A stretch of 24,200 nt of DNA from Bacteroidales bacterium. GTDB taxonomy: Bacteria; Bacteroidota; Bacteroidia; Bacteroidales; Muribaculaceae. This document shows, piece by piece, positions 6,414 through 14,550 of the stretch. The position numbers were made by a program, and so were the translations under genes. The stretch covers positions 1-24,200 of the forward strand of contig DXXK01000060.1 of the NCBI GenBank assembly GCA_019416425.1, given 5' to 3'. Each line of letters starts with the position of its first letter. Position 1 is the stretch's first letter. A model generated the notes under the pieces. That model ran no database searches. It saw only the letters and a program-made list of their open reading frames with translations, and was not told the origin of the DNA.

Positions 6414-6807
6414 ATGGAAGGATCCGGAAAAATAGAAATTAAAGTCTCTGGACGAATGGGTATTGTGTAAAAGGAGACTTTAAGGATTTATCGTTCAAAA
6501 ATATTCGAATTCTACCATTCAGTTTTTTCATGCTAAAGAAGCCGGCCGTTTTGCGAATACCATTTTCCCTGCTAAAATCAAGGGATTGATTCAGGTTCCG
6601 AATCGGTTAATCATACCAAACGATTCCAAAATATTTGCACAAGGTTCGGTTGAAAAAGATATCAGATATTTTGTGACAGCAGATGTGAAATCTAAAAATG
6701 TCATTGAAACGCTAAGGATAAACTGCGCTGCAGATATAGAGCATTTAGATATAAATGTTCCTTATACCGCACGATATGGACTAATCGATTTCGGTACCAA
6801 TCAATGA
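6414..6807 (+). pseudogene. Frame-broken ORF of unknown family
   Basis: An ATG at 6414, well placed behind the -7 box at 6383-6390, opens a frame that stops at 6468-6470 after MEGSGKIEIKVSGRMGIV. A second frame (from about 6467, VKGDFKDLSFKNI) and then a third, open from 6484 to TGA at 6805-6807, continue with protein-like sequence such as FHAKEAGRFANTIFPAKIKG and a C-terminal part rich in alternating hydrophobic residues. The longest frame has only a TTG (6586) as possible start. The simplest reading is one gene of about 125-130 codons broken by two frame shifts. I do not recognise the family. Sequencing errors, or a short intact gene using the third frame, cannot be excluded. Confidence 0.45.
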
Positions 6808-6867
6808 AATTGGTCTGATATTACGCGACTGTCCCGCAGTCGGTGAGATGAGGAGATATGTGGAAAA

Positions 6868-6899
6868 TTTGGAGGTGTGGATGGGTTGTATTAATTTTG
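6868..6899 (+). promoter_or_regulatory. Bacteroidota-type promoter of the Sel1/FISUMP gene
   Basis: TTTG (6868-6871), exactly 20 bp, then TAATTTTG (6892-6899) match the -33/-7 consensus of the Bacteroidota primary sigma factor. The ATG follows at 6921, so the leader is about 15 nt. A small 6-bp hairpin at 6826-6842 lies between the broken ORF and this promoter. Confidence 0.7.
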
Positions 6900-6920
6900 A
6901 ACCGAAAAAGAATCGATTAA

Positions 6921-7760
6921 ATGGAAAAATATTTGCTGAGAGTCGTTGTATTGGCGCTGGTTATATTGCTGTGTGGCCATGAGTCTGCGTTCGGTCAGAG
7001 TGTGGATACTGCCAATTCACTTGAGAAATATCGTACTGCCATAGAGTTTGTCAATTCCAATGACGACAGTAAGGTGGAGCAGGCCTTTGCGTTGCTGGCG
7101 GAGGCCGCCAATGACGGAGTCATGGAGGCTTGCGCTACATTGGCAGCGATTTACGAGCAAAACGCCATGTATCCGGAAGCCGCTGAATATTATCTGAAAG
7201 CCTTGGACATGTCCATAGTGAATTCCGACGATGAGGCCGAAGTAAGGAACAATTACAACAATTGCAGACGAGGATTTTTCAGAGTCCAGTTGATTGATTC
7301 CACCAATGCCGGTACGGTTCCTGAAAAGGCCATAGACATGGGGCTATCCGTCAAATGGTCTAATCGCAATTACAAATCGACAAACATTGAGAAGCCGGGA
7401 GAGTTGCTGACTCAGCCGGAGGCACTGGCTGTTGACAAGAATGGTTATCGGCTGCCGACCATAGCGGAGTGGAAGGAATTGATGGACAACTGCGTATGGG
7501 TGCCTGCTGAAATCCGTGGCATCAGCGGTTTCCTGGTGTTCGGCAAGGGTGAGAGCAAGACGGTTTGGGGCTCCCAGCCTGATAATGTGTTGTTCCTTCC
7601 CGGTGAATTCAGCAATCTGGAATATACGTCCCACGGCAGGGACGGCTATTATTGGTCGAATGAGCCGGATAGATGCTTTACATTTTACAATGACAGCGTG
7701 ATTGATACGGCCAAGGCGTCGAGCGATTTGAAATTCTGCATACGGTTGGTTAAAGAATAA
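6921..7760 (+). CDS. Secreted Sel1/TPR-repeat protein with FISUMP (Fib_succ_major) domain
   Basis: The protein has 279 residues. A Sec signal peptide (MEKYLLRVVVLALVILLCG, cleavage probably after AFG near residue 25) leads into helical repeats at about 35-115. These look like Sel1/TPR units (AFALLAEAANDGVMEACATL, then YEQNAMYPEAAEYYLKAL). From about 135 there is a FISUMP-type domain, as in the major paralogous proteins of Fibrobacter succinogenes and many Bacteroidota: an AIDMGLSVKWSNRN entry strand, GYRLPTIAEWKEL, a W-V turn, the FLPGEFSN segment, GYYWSNE and a C-terminal FCIRLV strand. The usual SWG segment is represented only by a VWGSQP stretch, so the domain is slightly short. The domain's function is unknown; extracytoplasmic location is inferred. 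It appears to be a single-gene unit. Confidence 0.78.
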   Translation: MEKYLLRVVVLALVILLCGHESAFGQSVDTANSLEKYRTAIEFVNSNDDSKVEQAFALLAEAANDGVMEACATLAAIYEQNAMYPEAAEYYLKALDMSIVNSDDEAEVRNNYNNCRRGFFRVQLIDSTNAGTVPEKAIDMGLSVKWSNRNYKSTNIEKPGELLTQPEALAVDKNGYRLPTIAEWKELMDNCVWVPAEIRGISGFLVFGKGESKTVWGSQPDNVLFLPGEFSNLEYTSHGRDGYYWSNEPDRCFTFYNDSVIDTAKASSDLKFCIRLVKE

Positions 7761-7877
7761 AGTACCGCTTATGAGTGGTGGATTTTGGCATGAATTGCGG
7801 GGTACGGCCAAGATATGCCTCATATGAAGTATGATTTAGTTAATTAATGTTAAATGCGGGGTAAAATCCGGGAAATA

Positions 7878-7909
7878 TTTGGCGGGGAGAAATATTTGTT
7901 GTAATTTTG
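7878..7909 (+). promoter_or_regulatory. Promoter of the initiator tRNA gene
   Basis: TTTG (7878-7881) and TAATTTTG (7902-7909) are separated by exactly 20 bp, the Bacteroidota -33/-7 arrangement. The tRNA begins 17 bp downstream. The rest of the gap 7761-7926 shows no other element. Confidence 0.75.
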
Positions 7910-7926
7910 TAGTCGCAAAAAGACAT

Positions 7927-7998
<72 letters not shown>

Positions 7999-8005
7999 CT
8001 AAGGG

Positions 8006-8035
8006 AGCGGACTTCAATTCGAGGTCCGCTTTTTG
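8006..8035 (+). terminator. Intrinsic terminator of the tRNA gene
   Basis: AGCGGAC (8006-8012) pairs with GTCCGCT (8024-8030); a T-G wobble and a T-A pair can extend the stem. A run of T follows (8030-8034). It begins 7 bp after the tRNA. Confidence 0.85.
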
Positions 8036-8112
8036 TTTTATCTATTGCGATGGACATACATCCGTCCGGATGGATAGGACCGATGGCGATACGCCACATT
8101 AATGTATATGCA

Positions 8113-8775
8113 ATGCAGGTAGTTTACGAGGATAACCATTTGATCATCGTCAATAAGGCGGTTGGGGAGATAGTCCAGGGTGACAAGACCGGAGACACCC
8201 CGCTGTCCGAGGATGTCAAGCGATATATAAAGGAAAAATACGCCAAGCCGGGCAATGTGTTTTGCGGCGTGGTGCACCGTCTGGACCGACCCGTGTCGGG
8301 CCTCGTGGTCTTCGCCCGTACGTCCAAGGCGCTGGAGCGGATGAACCGCATGTTTCGCGATGGCGAGGTCCACAAGACCTATTGGGCACTGGTGCAGGAC
8401 TGTCCGGAGCGCCCTGAGGCCCTGCTTGAGGACTGGCTCGTGTCCGACGGCCGCATCAACAAGACGTTCGTGACCAGTCCGGGCACCAAGGATGCCAAGC
8501 TGTCGCGACTGGAATACCATACCATCGTGCAGGGCGACCGTTACACGTTGCTGGAGGTACGGCTGCTGACCGGACGCAAGCATCAGATACGCGCCCAGCT
8601 CGCCAACATAGGATGCCCGATCAAGGGGGATCTTAAATACGGTGCCAAACGGTCCAACCCTGACGGAGGCATCTCGCTGCAGTCGCATTCCATACAATTC
8701 GTACACCCGGTCAGCAAGCAGGAAATCGTCCTGGAGCTACCTCCGACACCCGAAATGCAGAAAATTATGGGCTGA
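8113..8775 (+). CDS. RluA-family RNA pseudouridine synthase
   Basis: I choose the ATG at 8113 (220 residues). An ATG at 8050 is also in frame, but the extra 21 residues (MDIHPSGWIGPMAIRHINVY...) are unlike the family, whose members begin with a VVYEDNHLIIVNKAVG-type strand. The catalytic motif H55-R56-L57-D58-R-P-x-S-G is intact, with D58 as nucleophile. The later conserved blocks are also present: KTYWALVQ, LLTGRKHQIRAQLANIG, GDLKYGA and a C-terminal LQSHSIQFVHPV strand. There is no N-terminal S4 domain, so this is the short RluA/TruC-like form. It converts specific uridines of rRNA or tRNA into pseudouridine; which one cannot be told. It follows the tRNA terminator and ends 96 bp before the TetR gene. 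Confidence 0.9.
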   Translation: MQVVYEDNHLIIVNKAVGEIVQGDKTGDTPLSEDVKRYIKEKYAKPGNVFCGVVHRLDRPVSGLVVFARTSKALERMNRMFRDGEVHKTYWALVQDCPERPEALLEDWLVSDGRINKTFVTSPGTKDAKLSRLEYHTIVQGDRYTLLEVRLLTGRKHQIRAQLANIGCPIKGDLKYGAKRSNPDGGISLQSHSIQFVHPVSKQEIVLELPPTPEMQKIMG

Positions 8776-8801
8776 ATGCCGTCTATCTGAGAAAAATTTT
8801 G

Positions 8802-8809
8802 TAAATTTG
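8802..8809 (+). promoter_or_regulatory. Candidate -7 box of the tetR-fabG-ispD-recG run
   Basis: TAAATTTG matches the -7 consensus and lies 63 bp before the TetR start codon. No clean TTTG is present at the -33 position. The expected transcription start is near 8816, just ahead of the dyad at 8825-8842. Confidence 0.5.
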
Positions 8810-8824
8810 CACAACTTTGGCTCG

Positions 8825-8842
8825 GGTGTGTAATTATGCACC
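8825..8842. promoter_or_regulatory. Imperfect palindrome, possible TetR operator
   Basis: The 18-bp site is GGTG-TG-TAATTA-TG-CACC: outer GGTG/CACC arms and a palindromic TAATTA centre, with two unpaired positions on each side. It sits between the -7 box and the start codon of the TetR-type gene, where TetR-family proteins commonly bind to control themselves. Assignment is inferred from position and symmetry only. Confidence 0.3.
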
Positions 8843-8871
8843 GGCCATGTACCCATTGATCAGAGGCAATA

Positions 8872-9462
8872 ATGGTAAAGAAAACACGCGATAAATTCAT
8901 AGAGGTGGCCCGCAGCCTGTTTGCACGACAGGGTGTGGAGAATACCACAATGAACGACATCGCCACAGCCTCCGATAAGGGCAGACGCACTATCTACACT
9001 TACTTTAAATCCAAGACCGAGATTTTCAACGCCGTGATCGAGAGCGAGACCGGCGACCTGGTGCGCGAGCTGCGGCTGATAGTGACGCTCCCCACCAGTC
9101 CCGAACGTAAGCTGCATGACTATGTGCGTACGCGGCTGGAGAAGATGAACGAGATTGTGCGCCGCAACGGCTCGCTCCGAGCCGGATTCTTCCGCGATGT
9201 CCGCAAGGTGGACCGTGCCCGCTCCATCATCGCCGTCAAGGAGATCGGCCTGCTGATGCGCATTCTGCAGGAAGGCGTGGACAGCGGTGTGTTCAGCATG
9301 GGCAGCGTCAAGGAGAGGGCTATAATCATCACCAACCTGATCCACGGCATGGATGTACCCTACATCCGCAACACCCTATCGGAATACAACATCGGCAAGG
9401 ACAGGATCGTGGACATGGTGTCGGAGCTGATACTGAAAGGAATTATTAACGACGAGAATTAA
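8872..9462 (+). CDS. TetR/AcrR-family transcriptional regulator
   Basis: The 196-residue protein has the usual TetR size. The N-terminal DNA-binding domain is clear: a first helix (RDKFIEVARSLFARQG), then TTMNDIATASDKGRRTIYTYFKSKTEIFNAVIE, which contains the helix-turn-helix at about residues 25-46 with the Y-T-Y-F-K-S-K signature. The C-terminal two thirds are helical and variable, forming the ligand-binding and dimer part. It stands 18 bp before fabG on the same strand. The pairing suggests it senses a fatty-acid or acyl-type signal and controls fabG and the genes behind it, but this is inference from context. A possible operator lies in its own leader (8825-8842). Confidence 0.9.
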   Translation: MVKKTRDKFIEVARSLFARQGVENTTMNDIATASDKGRRTIYTYFKSKTEIFNAVIESETGDLVRELRLIVTLPTSPERKLHDYVRTRLEKMNEIVRRNGSLRAGFFRDVRKVDRARSIIAVKEIGLLMRILQEGVDSGVFSMGSVKERAIIITNLIHGMDVPYIRNTLSEYNIGKDRIVDMVSELILKGIINDEN

Positions 9463-9480
9463 GATCAGAAAAGAAATAAG

Positions 9481-10227
9481 ATGAAATTACTTGAAGGAAA
9501 GGTAGCTGTAATCACGGGCGCAGCCCGTGGAATCGGCAAGGAAATAGCATTGAAGTTTGCATCCGAGGGATGTGACATCGCATTCACAGACCTGGTTATC
9601 GACGAGAACGGCAAGAAGACCGAGGAGGAGATTGCCGCGTACGGCGTGAAGGTCAAGGGATACGCGTCCAACGCCGCTGACTTCGCCGCCACGGAGGCTA
9701 CCGTAGCCGAAATCAAGAACGATTTCGGCCGCATCGATATCCTGGTCAACAACGCCGGTATCACCAAGGACGGTCTGATGTTGCGCATGACCGAGCAGCA
9801 GTGGGACGCCGTGATCGCTGTCAACCTGAAGTCTGCGTTCAACTATATCCACGCCGTACTGCCCATCATGATCCGTCAGAAGGGCGGCTCCATCATCAAC
9901 ATGGCGTCTGTGGTAGGCGTTCACGGCAACGCCGGCCAGGCCAACTACGCAGCCTCCAAGGCCGGCCTGATTGCCCTGGCCAAGAGCATCGCCCAGGAGG
10001 TGGGCAGCCGCGGCATCCGCGCCAATGCCATCGCCCCCGGCTTCATCGAGACCGCTATGACCGAGGCTCTGCCCGAGGAGGTCCGCAAGGAGTGGACCGC
10101 CAAGATTCCGTTGCGCCGCGGCGGTAAGGTGGAGGATATCGCCAATGTCGCCACGTTCCTGGCTTCCGATATGTCCGGATATGTCACCGGTCAGGTCATC
10201 CAGGTTGACGGCGGCATGAACATGTAA
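9481..10227 (+). CDS. fabG: 3-oxoacyl-[acyl-carrier-protein] reductase
   Basis: The 248-residue protein is a classical short-chain dehydrogenase/reductase of FabG type. Visible elements are the NADPH-binding TGAARGIG (12-19), the NNAG motif (90-93), and the catalytic serine S143, Y156 and K160 in the Y-x-x-x-K motif, followed by the IRANAIAPGFIETAMT loop and the ending GQVIQVDGGMNM. FabG reduces 3-oxoacyl-ACP to 3-hydroxyacyl-ACP with NADPH in each round of fatty-acid elongation, in the cytoplasm. It lies between the TetR gene (18 bp) and ispD (8 bp), so cotranscription is likely. The sequence is very close to the family consensus. Confidence 0.95.
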   Translation: MKLLEGKVAVITGAARGIGKEIALKFASEGCDIAFTDLVIDENGKKTEEEIAAYGVKVKGYASNAADFAATEATVAEIKNDFGRIDILVNNAGITKDGLMLRMTEQQWDAVIAVNLKSAFNYIHAVLPIMIRQKGGSIINMASVVGVHGNAGQANYAASKAGLIALAKSIAQEVGSRGIRANAIAPGFIETAMTEALPEEVRKEWTAKIPLRRGGKVEDIANVATFLASDMSGYVTGQVIQVDGGMNM

Positions 10228-10235
10228 CAAGCCGT

Positions 10236-10916
10236 ATGCGTAAGTACGCAGTCATATTGGCCGGCGGAGCGGGAACGCGAGCCGGAGGAGAGATGCCCAA
10301 GCAGTTCCATGAACTGCTGGGCATTCCTATGTTATGGTGGTCCGTACGGGCATTCCATCAGGCCGACCCGGAGACGCGGATCGTAATCGTGATGCATCCC
10401 GGATTCTGGGACGACTGGGATATAATCTACCGCAGTCTTCCCGAGGAGGACCACCGGATTCCACTGATCCTGAAATCGGGAGGCCGCAGCCGTACGGAAT
10501 CCGTGCAGAACGGCATCATGGACCTGCCGCAGGACGCCGGTGCGCTGATCGCAGTGCATGACGCAGCACGCCCCATGATCACTCCGGAACTGGTGGACAG
10601 CATCTGGGAGTGCGCCGCCAGTCACGGCAGCGCCGTGCCGTGCGTGGACGAGGTCAACTCGCTCCGCAAGGTGGAGGGCGAAAGCACGCGTCCCGTGGAT
10701 CGCGCCGAATATCTGGTGGTGCAGACACCGCAGACGTTTCGGGCCGACATCCTGCACCAGGCATATGCCCGGCGTCAGGATTCGATATTCACCGACGACG
10801 CCTCGCTGGTGCAGCGGGCCGGATACCCGATTAAGGTTTGTTCCGGAATCCCCGAGAACATCAAGGTGACAACACCGATGGACTTCCGCATCGCCGAGGT
10901 CCTGCTGAAAAAGTAA
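10236..10916 (+). CDS. ispD: 2-C-methyl-D-erythritol 4-phosphate cytidylyltransferase
   Basis: This 226-residue enzyme transfers CMP from CTP to methylerythritol phosphate, the third step of the non-mevalonate isoprenoid pathway. The CTP-binding loop ILAGGAGTRAGGEMPKQF (7-24) carries the expected basic residues. Later conserved blocks are present: SGGRSRTESVQNGI, VHDAARPMIT, QTPQTFRADIL, TDDASLVQRAGYPIKVCSGI and the ENIKVTTPMDFRIAE ending. Length and motif order are standard. It starts 8 bp after fabG and ends 10 bp before recG, consistent with one transcript. The pathway assignment indicates that isoprenoids are made by the MEP route in this organism. Confidence 0.96.
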   Translation: MRKYAVILAGGAGTRAGGEMPKQFHELLGIPMLWWSVRAFHQADPETRIVIVMHPGFWDDWDIIYRSLPEEDHRIPLILKSGGRSRTESVQNGIMDLPQDAGALIAVHDAARPMITPELVDSIWECAASHGSAVPCVDEVNSLRKVEGESTRPVDRAEYLVVQTPQTFRADILHQAYARRQDSIFTDDASLVQRAGYPIKVCSGIPENIKVTTPMDFRIAEVLLKK

Positions 10917-10926
10917 TCTATTTGTT

Positions 10927-13077
10927 ATGGCTTTTCTGGATACGGACATAAAGTTCCTGAAGGGAGTGGGCGAGCGGCGGGCGCAGCAACTGGACAAGGA
11001 GTTCAACATCCGCACGTTCCGTGACATGCTCTACTATTTCCCGTTCCGTTATCTGGACAAGAGCCGTTTCTACGCCATCCGTGAGTTTCGCGGCGAGATG
11101 CCGGCGGTACAGATCCGCGGGCATTTCCTGCGGCTGGACCTGGAGGGTGAGGGTGCCCGCATGCGGTTGCGAGGCATCTTCACCGACGGCGACCGCATGA
11201 TGGAATGCATGTGGTTCGCCAAGGCCAAGAGCCTGTCCTCGTTCTATCAGGTCCGCAAACCCTACATCATCTTCGGCAAGCCCACGGAATACCGTGGTGT
11301 GTGGTCCATCTCGCACCCCGATGTCAGCAACTACGACGAGCAGCAGCCACCGGTGGGCTTCTGCGGAGTCTACAACCTGACCGAGGCGGGACGCAAGGCC
11401 GGATTCTCCTCCAAATCATTCAATACGTTGGTAGGCAACCTGCTGTCACACCCCAATTTTGCCAATATCCCAGAGACGCTTCCCCAAGAAGTGGTGACTT
11501 CATACAGGCTGATGCCGCTGCGCGAGACACTTCAGGAATTGCATTTCCCTACCAATCCCGACCGGCTTAAGAAGGCGCGTGAGCGCATGAAGTTCGAGGA
11601 GCTGTTCTATCTGCAGCTCAACATCCTGCGCTTCTCGCGCGAGCGAGGACGCCGCATCCCGGGCATACCGTTCCCTAAAATCGGACCCGTATTCAATACT
11701 TATTACAAAAAATGCATACCTTTCGAGCTGACCGGGGCCCAGAAGCGGGTGTTGCACGAGATCCGGGACGATATGCGTCAGGGACGGCAGATGAACCGTC
11801 TGCTGCAGGGGGACGTCGGTTCCGGCAAGACGATGGTGGCATTCATGACGTTGCTTATGGCCATCGACAACGGATGCCAGGGGGCGCTGATGGCTCCGAC
11901 GGAGATTCTGGCCTCCCAGCATTACGACACGTTGCGTGAATGGTGCGACAGGATCAATGTCCGTGTGGAGGTGCTGACCGGCAGCACCAAGGCCAAGAAG
12001 CGCCGTGAGGTCCATGAAGGCCTGGAAAACGGGGATATCCAGATTCTGGTCGGGACGCATGCACTGATTGAGGATACGGTGAAGTTCAAGCGCCTCGGCG
12101 TGGCCGTGATCGACGAGCAGCATCGCTTCGGCGTGGCGCAGCGCGCCCGCATGTGGCGTAAGGGCCAGGTCGCGCCGCATGTGCTGGTGATGACCGCGAC
12201 ACCGATCCCGCGTACGCTGGCCATGACAGTCTACGGTGACCTGGATGTCTCGGTGATCGATGAGCTGCCGCCGGGACGCAAGCCCATAGATACACGCCTG
12301 CGTTACGAAGACAACCGTAACGAGGTTTACCGGCTGGTCCAGCATGAGCTGAACGCGGGTCGTCAGGTGTACGTGGTCTATCCACTTGTCAAGGAGAACC
12401 AGAAACTGGACCTGAAGAGCGTGGAGGAAGGCTGGCAAAGGCTGTGCGGCATATTCAAGGGGTGGAATGTGGGAATGGTGCATGGACAGATGAAGCCGGA
12501 TGTCAAGGACCGGCAGATGGAGCTGTTCGTCAGTAACGAGACGCAGATACTTGTGGCCACGACAGTGATCGAGGTGGGCGTTAACGTGCCGAACGCGTCG
12601 GTGATGCTGATCGAGAACGCCGAGCGGTTCGGCCTGTCGCAGCTTCATCAGCTTCGCGGCCGAGTGGGACGTGGCGCCGACCACAGCTACTGCGTGCTGA
12701 TGACCAAGCGCAACATCGGCGGCGACACCCGCAAGCGTCTGGAGGTGATGACCGCCACCACCGACGGCTTCCTGGTGTCGGAGGCCGACATGAAGATGCG
12801 TGGTCCCGGAGACATGGAGGGTACGCAGCAGAGCGGTGTGGCATGGACGCTCAACGTGGCCAACCTGGCTACTGACGGACAGATCCTGAACATAGCGCGC
12901 GAGGCCGCCGACAAAATCCTGAACGGCCGTCCTGAATTAGTAACGGCCCCGGGTGTGGGCCGGGACCGTCCGTTACAGTCTGAATCTCTACTTATCTCCG
13001 ATGTCTCGCTGGCGACGCTGCAGTCCGAGTTGAAATACCGCTTTGCGAGGAGTGTGGACTGGTCGCTGATCAGCTGA
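10927..13077 (+). CDS. recG: ATP-dependent DNA helicase RecG
   Basis: The 716-residue protein has the full RecG layout. An N-terminal helical and OB-fold wedge domain (about 1-200, beginning with FLKGVGERRAQQL) recognises branched DNA. Two helicase lobes follow: Walker A GDVGSGKT at 295-302, the DEQH box with following RFG at about 396, motif III TATPIPRT, and motif VI QLRGRVGRG with the typical C-terminal accessory region (GPGDMEGTQQSG). RecG remodels stalled replication forks and Holliday junctions in DNA repair. It is the last gene of the run starting with the TetR gene. Its stop is only 2 bp from the stop of the convergent nhaA gene, leaving no room for a terminator between them. Confidence 0.97.
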   Translation: MAFLDTDIKFLKGVGERRAQQLDKEFNIRTFRDMLYYFPFRYLDKSRFYAIREFRGEMPAVQIRGHFLRLDLEGEGARMRLRGIFTDGDRMMECMWFAKAKSLSSFYQVRKPYIIFGKPTEYRGVWSISHPDVSNYDEQQPPVGFCGVYNLTEAGRKAGFSSKSFNTLVGNLLSHPNFANIPETLPQEVVTSYRLMPLRETLQELHFPTNPDRLKKARERMKFEELFYLQLNILRFSRERGRRIPGIPFPKIGPVFNTYYKKCIPFELTGAQKRVLHEIRDDMRQGRQMNRLLQGDVGSGKTMVAFMTLLMAIDNGCQGALMAPTEILASQHYDTLREWCDRINVRVEVLTGSTKAKKRREVHEGLENGDIQILVGTHALIEDTVKFKRLGVAVIDEQHRFGVAQRARMWRKGQVAPHVLVMTATPIPRTLAMTVYGDLDVSVIDELPPGRKPIDTRLRYEDNRNEVYRLVQHELNAGRQVYVVYPLVKENQKLDLKSVEEGWQRLCGIFKGWNVGMVHGQMKPDVKDRQMELFVSNETQILVATTVIEVGVNVPNASVMLIENAERFGLSQLHQLRGRVGRGADHSYCVLMTKRNIGGDTRKRLEVMTATTDGFLVSEADMKMRGPGDMEGTQQSGVAWTLNVANLATDGQILNIAREAADKILNGRPELVTAPGVGRDRPLQSESLLISDVSLATLQSELKYRFARSVDWSLIS

Positions 13078-13079
13078 TA

Positions 13080-14447
13080 TCAATCTTCCTCCGGTCTGTT
13101 GGCCCCCTCCTTAGGCAACGTGATGTGGAGGGCCAGCCAGCCTAAGAATCCGGCTGCGAGCGAGCCTACCAGAATACCGAGCTTGGCGTCGTTGAGCAGT
13201 TCATGCATGTGGGCGCTCACTCCTCCGAATGACAGGTTGGCGATGAACAGCGAGACGGTGAAACCGATACCGCCCAGCATCGAGATGGAAGCCAGCCGCG
13301 TCCAGTTGCTGCCCGTAGGCATAGGCGCCAGCTTCAGCAGTATGCAGATGGCCGAGAAACTGAAGATTCCCAGGAATTTTCCTAACACCAGACCCACCAT
13401 GATGGCTGGAGCGATGCCGTGGAACAGCTGGTCGACCGACATGCCGCCGAAATAGATTCCGGCATTGGCGAATGCGAACAGCGGCACGATCAGGTAATTC
13501 ACCAGCGGGTGCAGGGAGTCCTCCATGTCCTGCAGCGGCGAGATCACCTTGTCCGATGCCGATTCAATCTCCTTCAGCAGGTTCATCTGCTCCTTGGATA
13601 GGATGCTTCGTTTCTCCAGGTCGGCGTCGTCGTCCTGTGAAAAGTATCCGATGTTCTTGCGGATGGTCTTGATGTACTTCTTCGGGGCGTAAACCGGTCG
13701 TGAGGGTACGCAGAATGCCACCAGCACACCTGCGATGGTCGGATGGATGCCGGCATTCAGGAAGAAGAACCATACGAAGGCTCCGATGATGATGTAGAAC
13801 AGCTTGCTCTGGATGCCCAGCAGCTTGCCGCCGATGAACAGTACTGCCAGGCAGCCCGCGGCGTAGCCTAACAGCGTGAAGCTGATGTCGGTGCTGTAGA
13901 AGATGGCGATCACCAGTATTCCACCGATATCGTCCACAACGGCGAGTGTGGTCAGGAACACTTTCAGTCCGATGGGTACACGGGTTCCGAGCATAGCCAG
14001 GACGCCGAGCGAGAAAGCAATATCCGTCGCCATCGGGATGGCTGCGCCTCCGGCGTAGTCGGTTCCGCGTGCCATCATATAGTACAGCGCCACGGGAACG
14101 ATCATGCCGCCGATGGCGGCGATGATAGGCAGCAGTGCCTTTCGGAACGAAGACAGCTCGCCGACCAGCACCTCGCGCTTGATCTCCAGCCCGACGCTGA
14201 AGAAGAACAACGCCATCAGCGCGTCGTTGATAAACGCCATGATCGACATGGGCTGTCCGTGGTGGCTGAAGAGGTTGAAGTCGCCCACCTGCAGCGCGAT
14301 CTCGTGTGTCCACAGGGAATTGTAAATGTCACGGGTCCAGGGTAGGTTCACCACTATCAGAGCCAGGATTGTGGCGGCGATCAGCACGTTGCCGCCGTTG
14401 GCATAGTTCTTGATGGTTTTCCGGGCCGTATAAAATACTGAGTCCAT
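13080..14447 (-). CDS. nhaA: Na+/H+ antiporter NhaA
   Basis: The 455-residue integral membrane protein exchanges sodium for protons to keep internal pH and sodium in balance. Conserved NhaA regions are visible: NDALMALFFFSVGLEIKRE (74-92), the PMATDIAFSLGVL stretch with D142 and VVDDIG with D172 and D173, matching the transport aspartates D133, D163 and D164 of the E. coli protein. At about 270-310 there is a charged cytoplasmic stretch (RKNIGYFSQDDDADLEKRS...) between membrane segments, longer than in E. coli NhaA. The gene is convergent with recG, 2 bp apart. It has its own upstream region with a -7 box at 14521-14528. Confidence 0.95.
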   Translation of the reverse strand: MDSVFYTARKTIKNYANGGNVLIAATILALIVVNLPWTRDIYNSLWTHEIALQVGDFNLFSHHGQPMSIMAFINDALMALFFFSVGLEIKREVLVGELSSFRKALLPIIAAIGGMIVPVALYYMMARGTDYAGGAAIPMATDIAFSLGVLAMLGTRVPIGLKVFLTTLAVVDDIGGILVIAIFYSTDISFTLLGYAAGCLAVLFIGGKLLGIQSKLFYIIIGAFVWFFFLNAGIHPTIAGVLVAFCVPSRPVYAPKKYIKTIRKNIGYFSQDDDADLEKRSILSKEQMNLLKEIESASDKVISPLQDMEDSLHPLVNYLIVPLFAFANAGIYFGGMSVDQLFHGIAPAIMVGLVLGKFLGIFSFSAICILLKLAPMPTGSNWTRLASISMLGGIGFTVSLFIANLSFGGVSAHMHELLNDAKLGILVGSLAAGFLGWLALHITLPKEGANRPEED

Positions 14448-14520
14448 ATATGGGTTATATTAATGCAAATATCTACCTTATCTAACAAACAACAAGGAGG
14501 GGAGAGGGCGTTTGCGGTTG

Positions 14521-14528
14521 CAAATTTA
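14521..14528 (-). promoter_or_regulatory. Candidate -7 box of nhaA
   Basis: On the minus strand the site reads TAAATTTG, matching TAnnTTTG. It would give a leader of about 65-70 nt before the start at 14447. No clear -33 box is seen. Confidence 0.4.
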
Positions 14529-14550
14529 CAAAAAAATATATACATAAAAT

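Noticed and set aside
6826..6842. Small hairpin CGACTG/CAGTCG as a terminator of the broken ORF
   Set aside because: Only six pairs and no T-run after it; too weak to call on its own.
8050..8112. Longer start for the RluA-type pseudouridine synthase
   Set aside because: The added 21 residues do not look like the family and begin only about 15 bp after the tRNA terminator stem and T-run.
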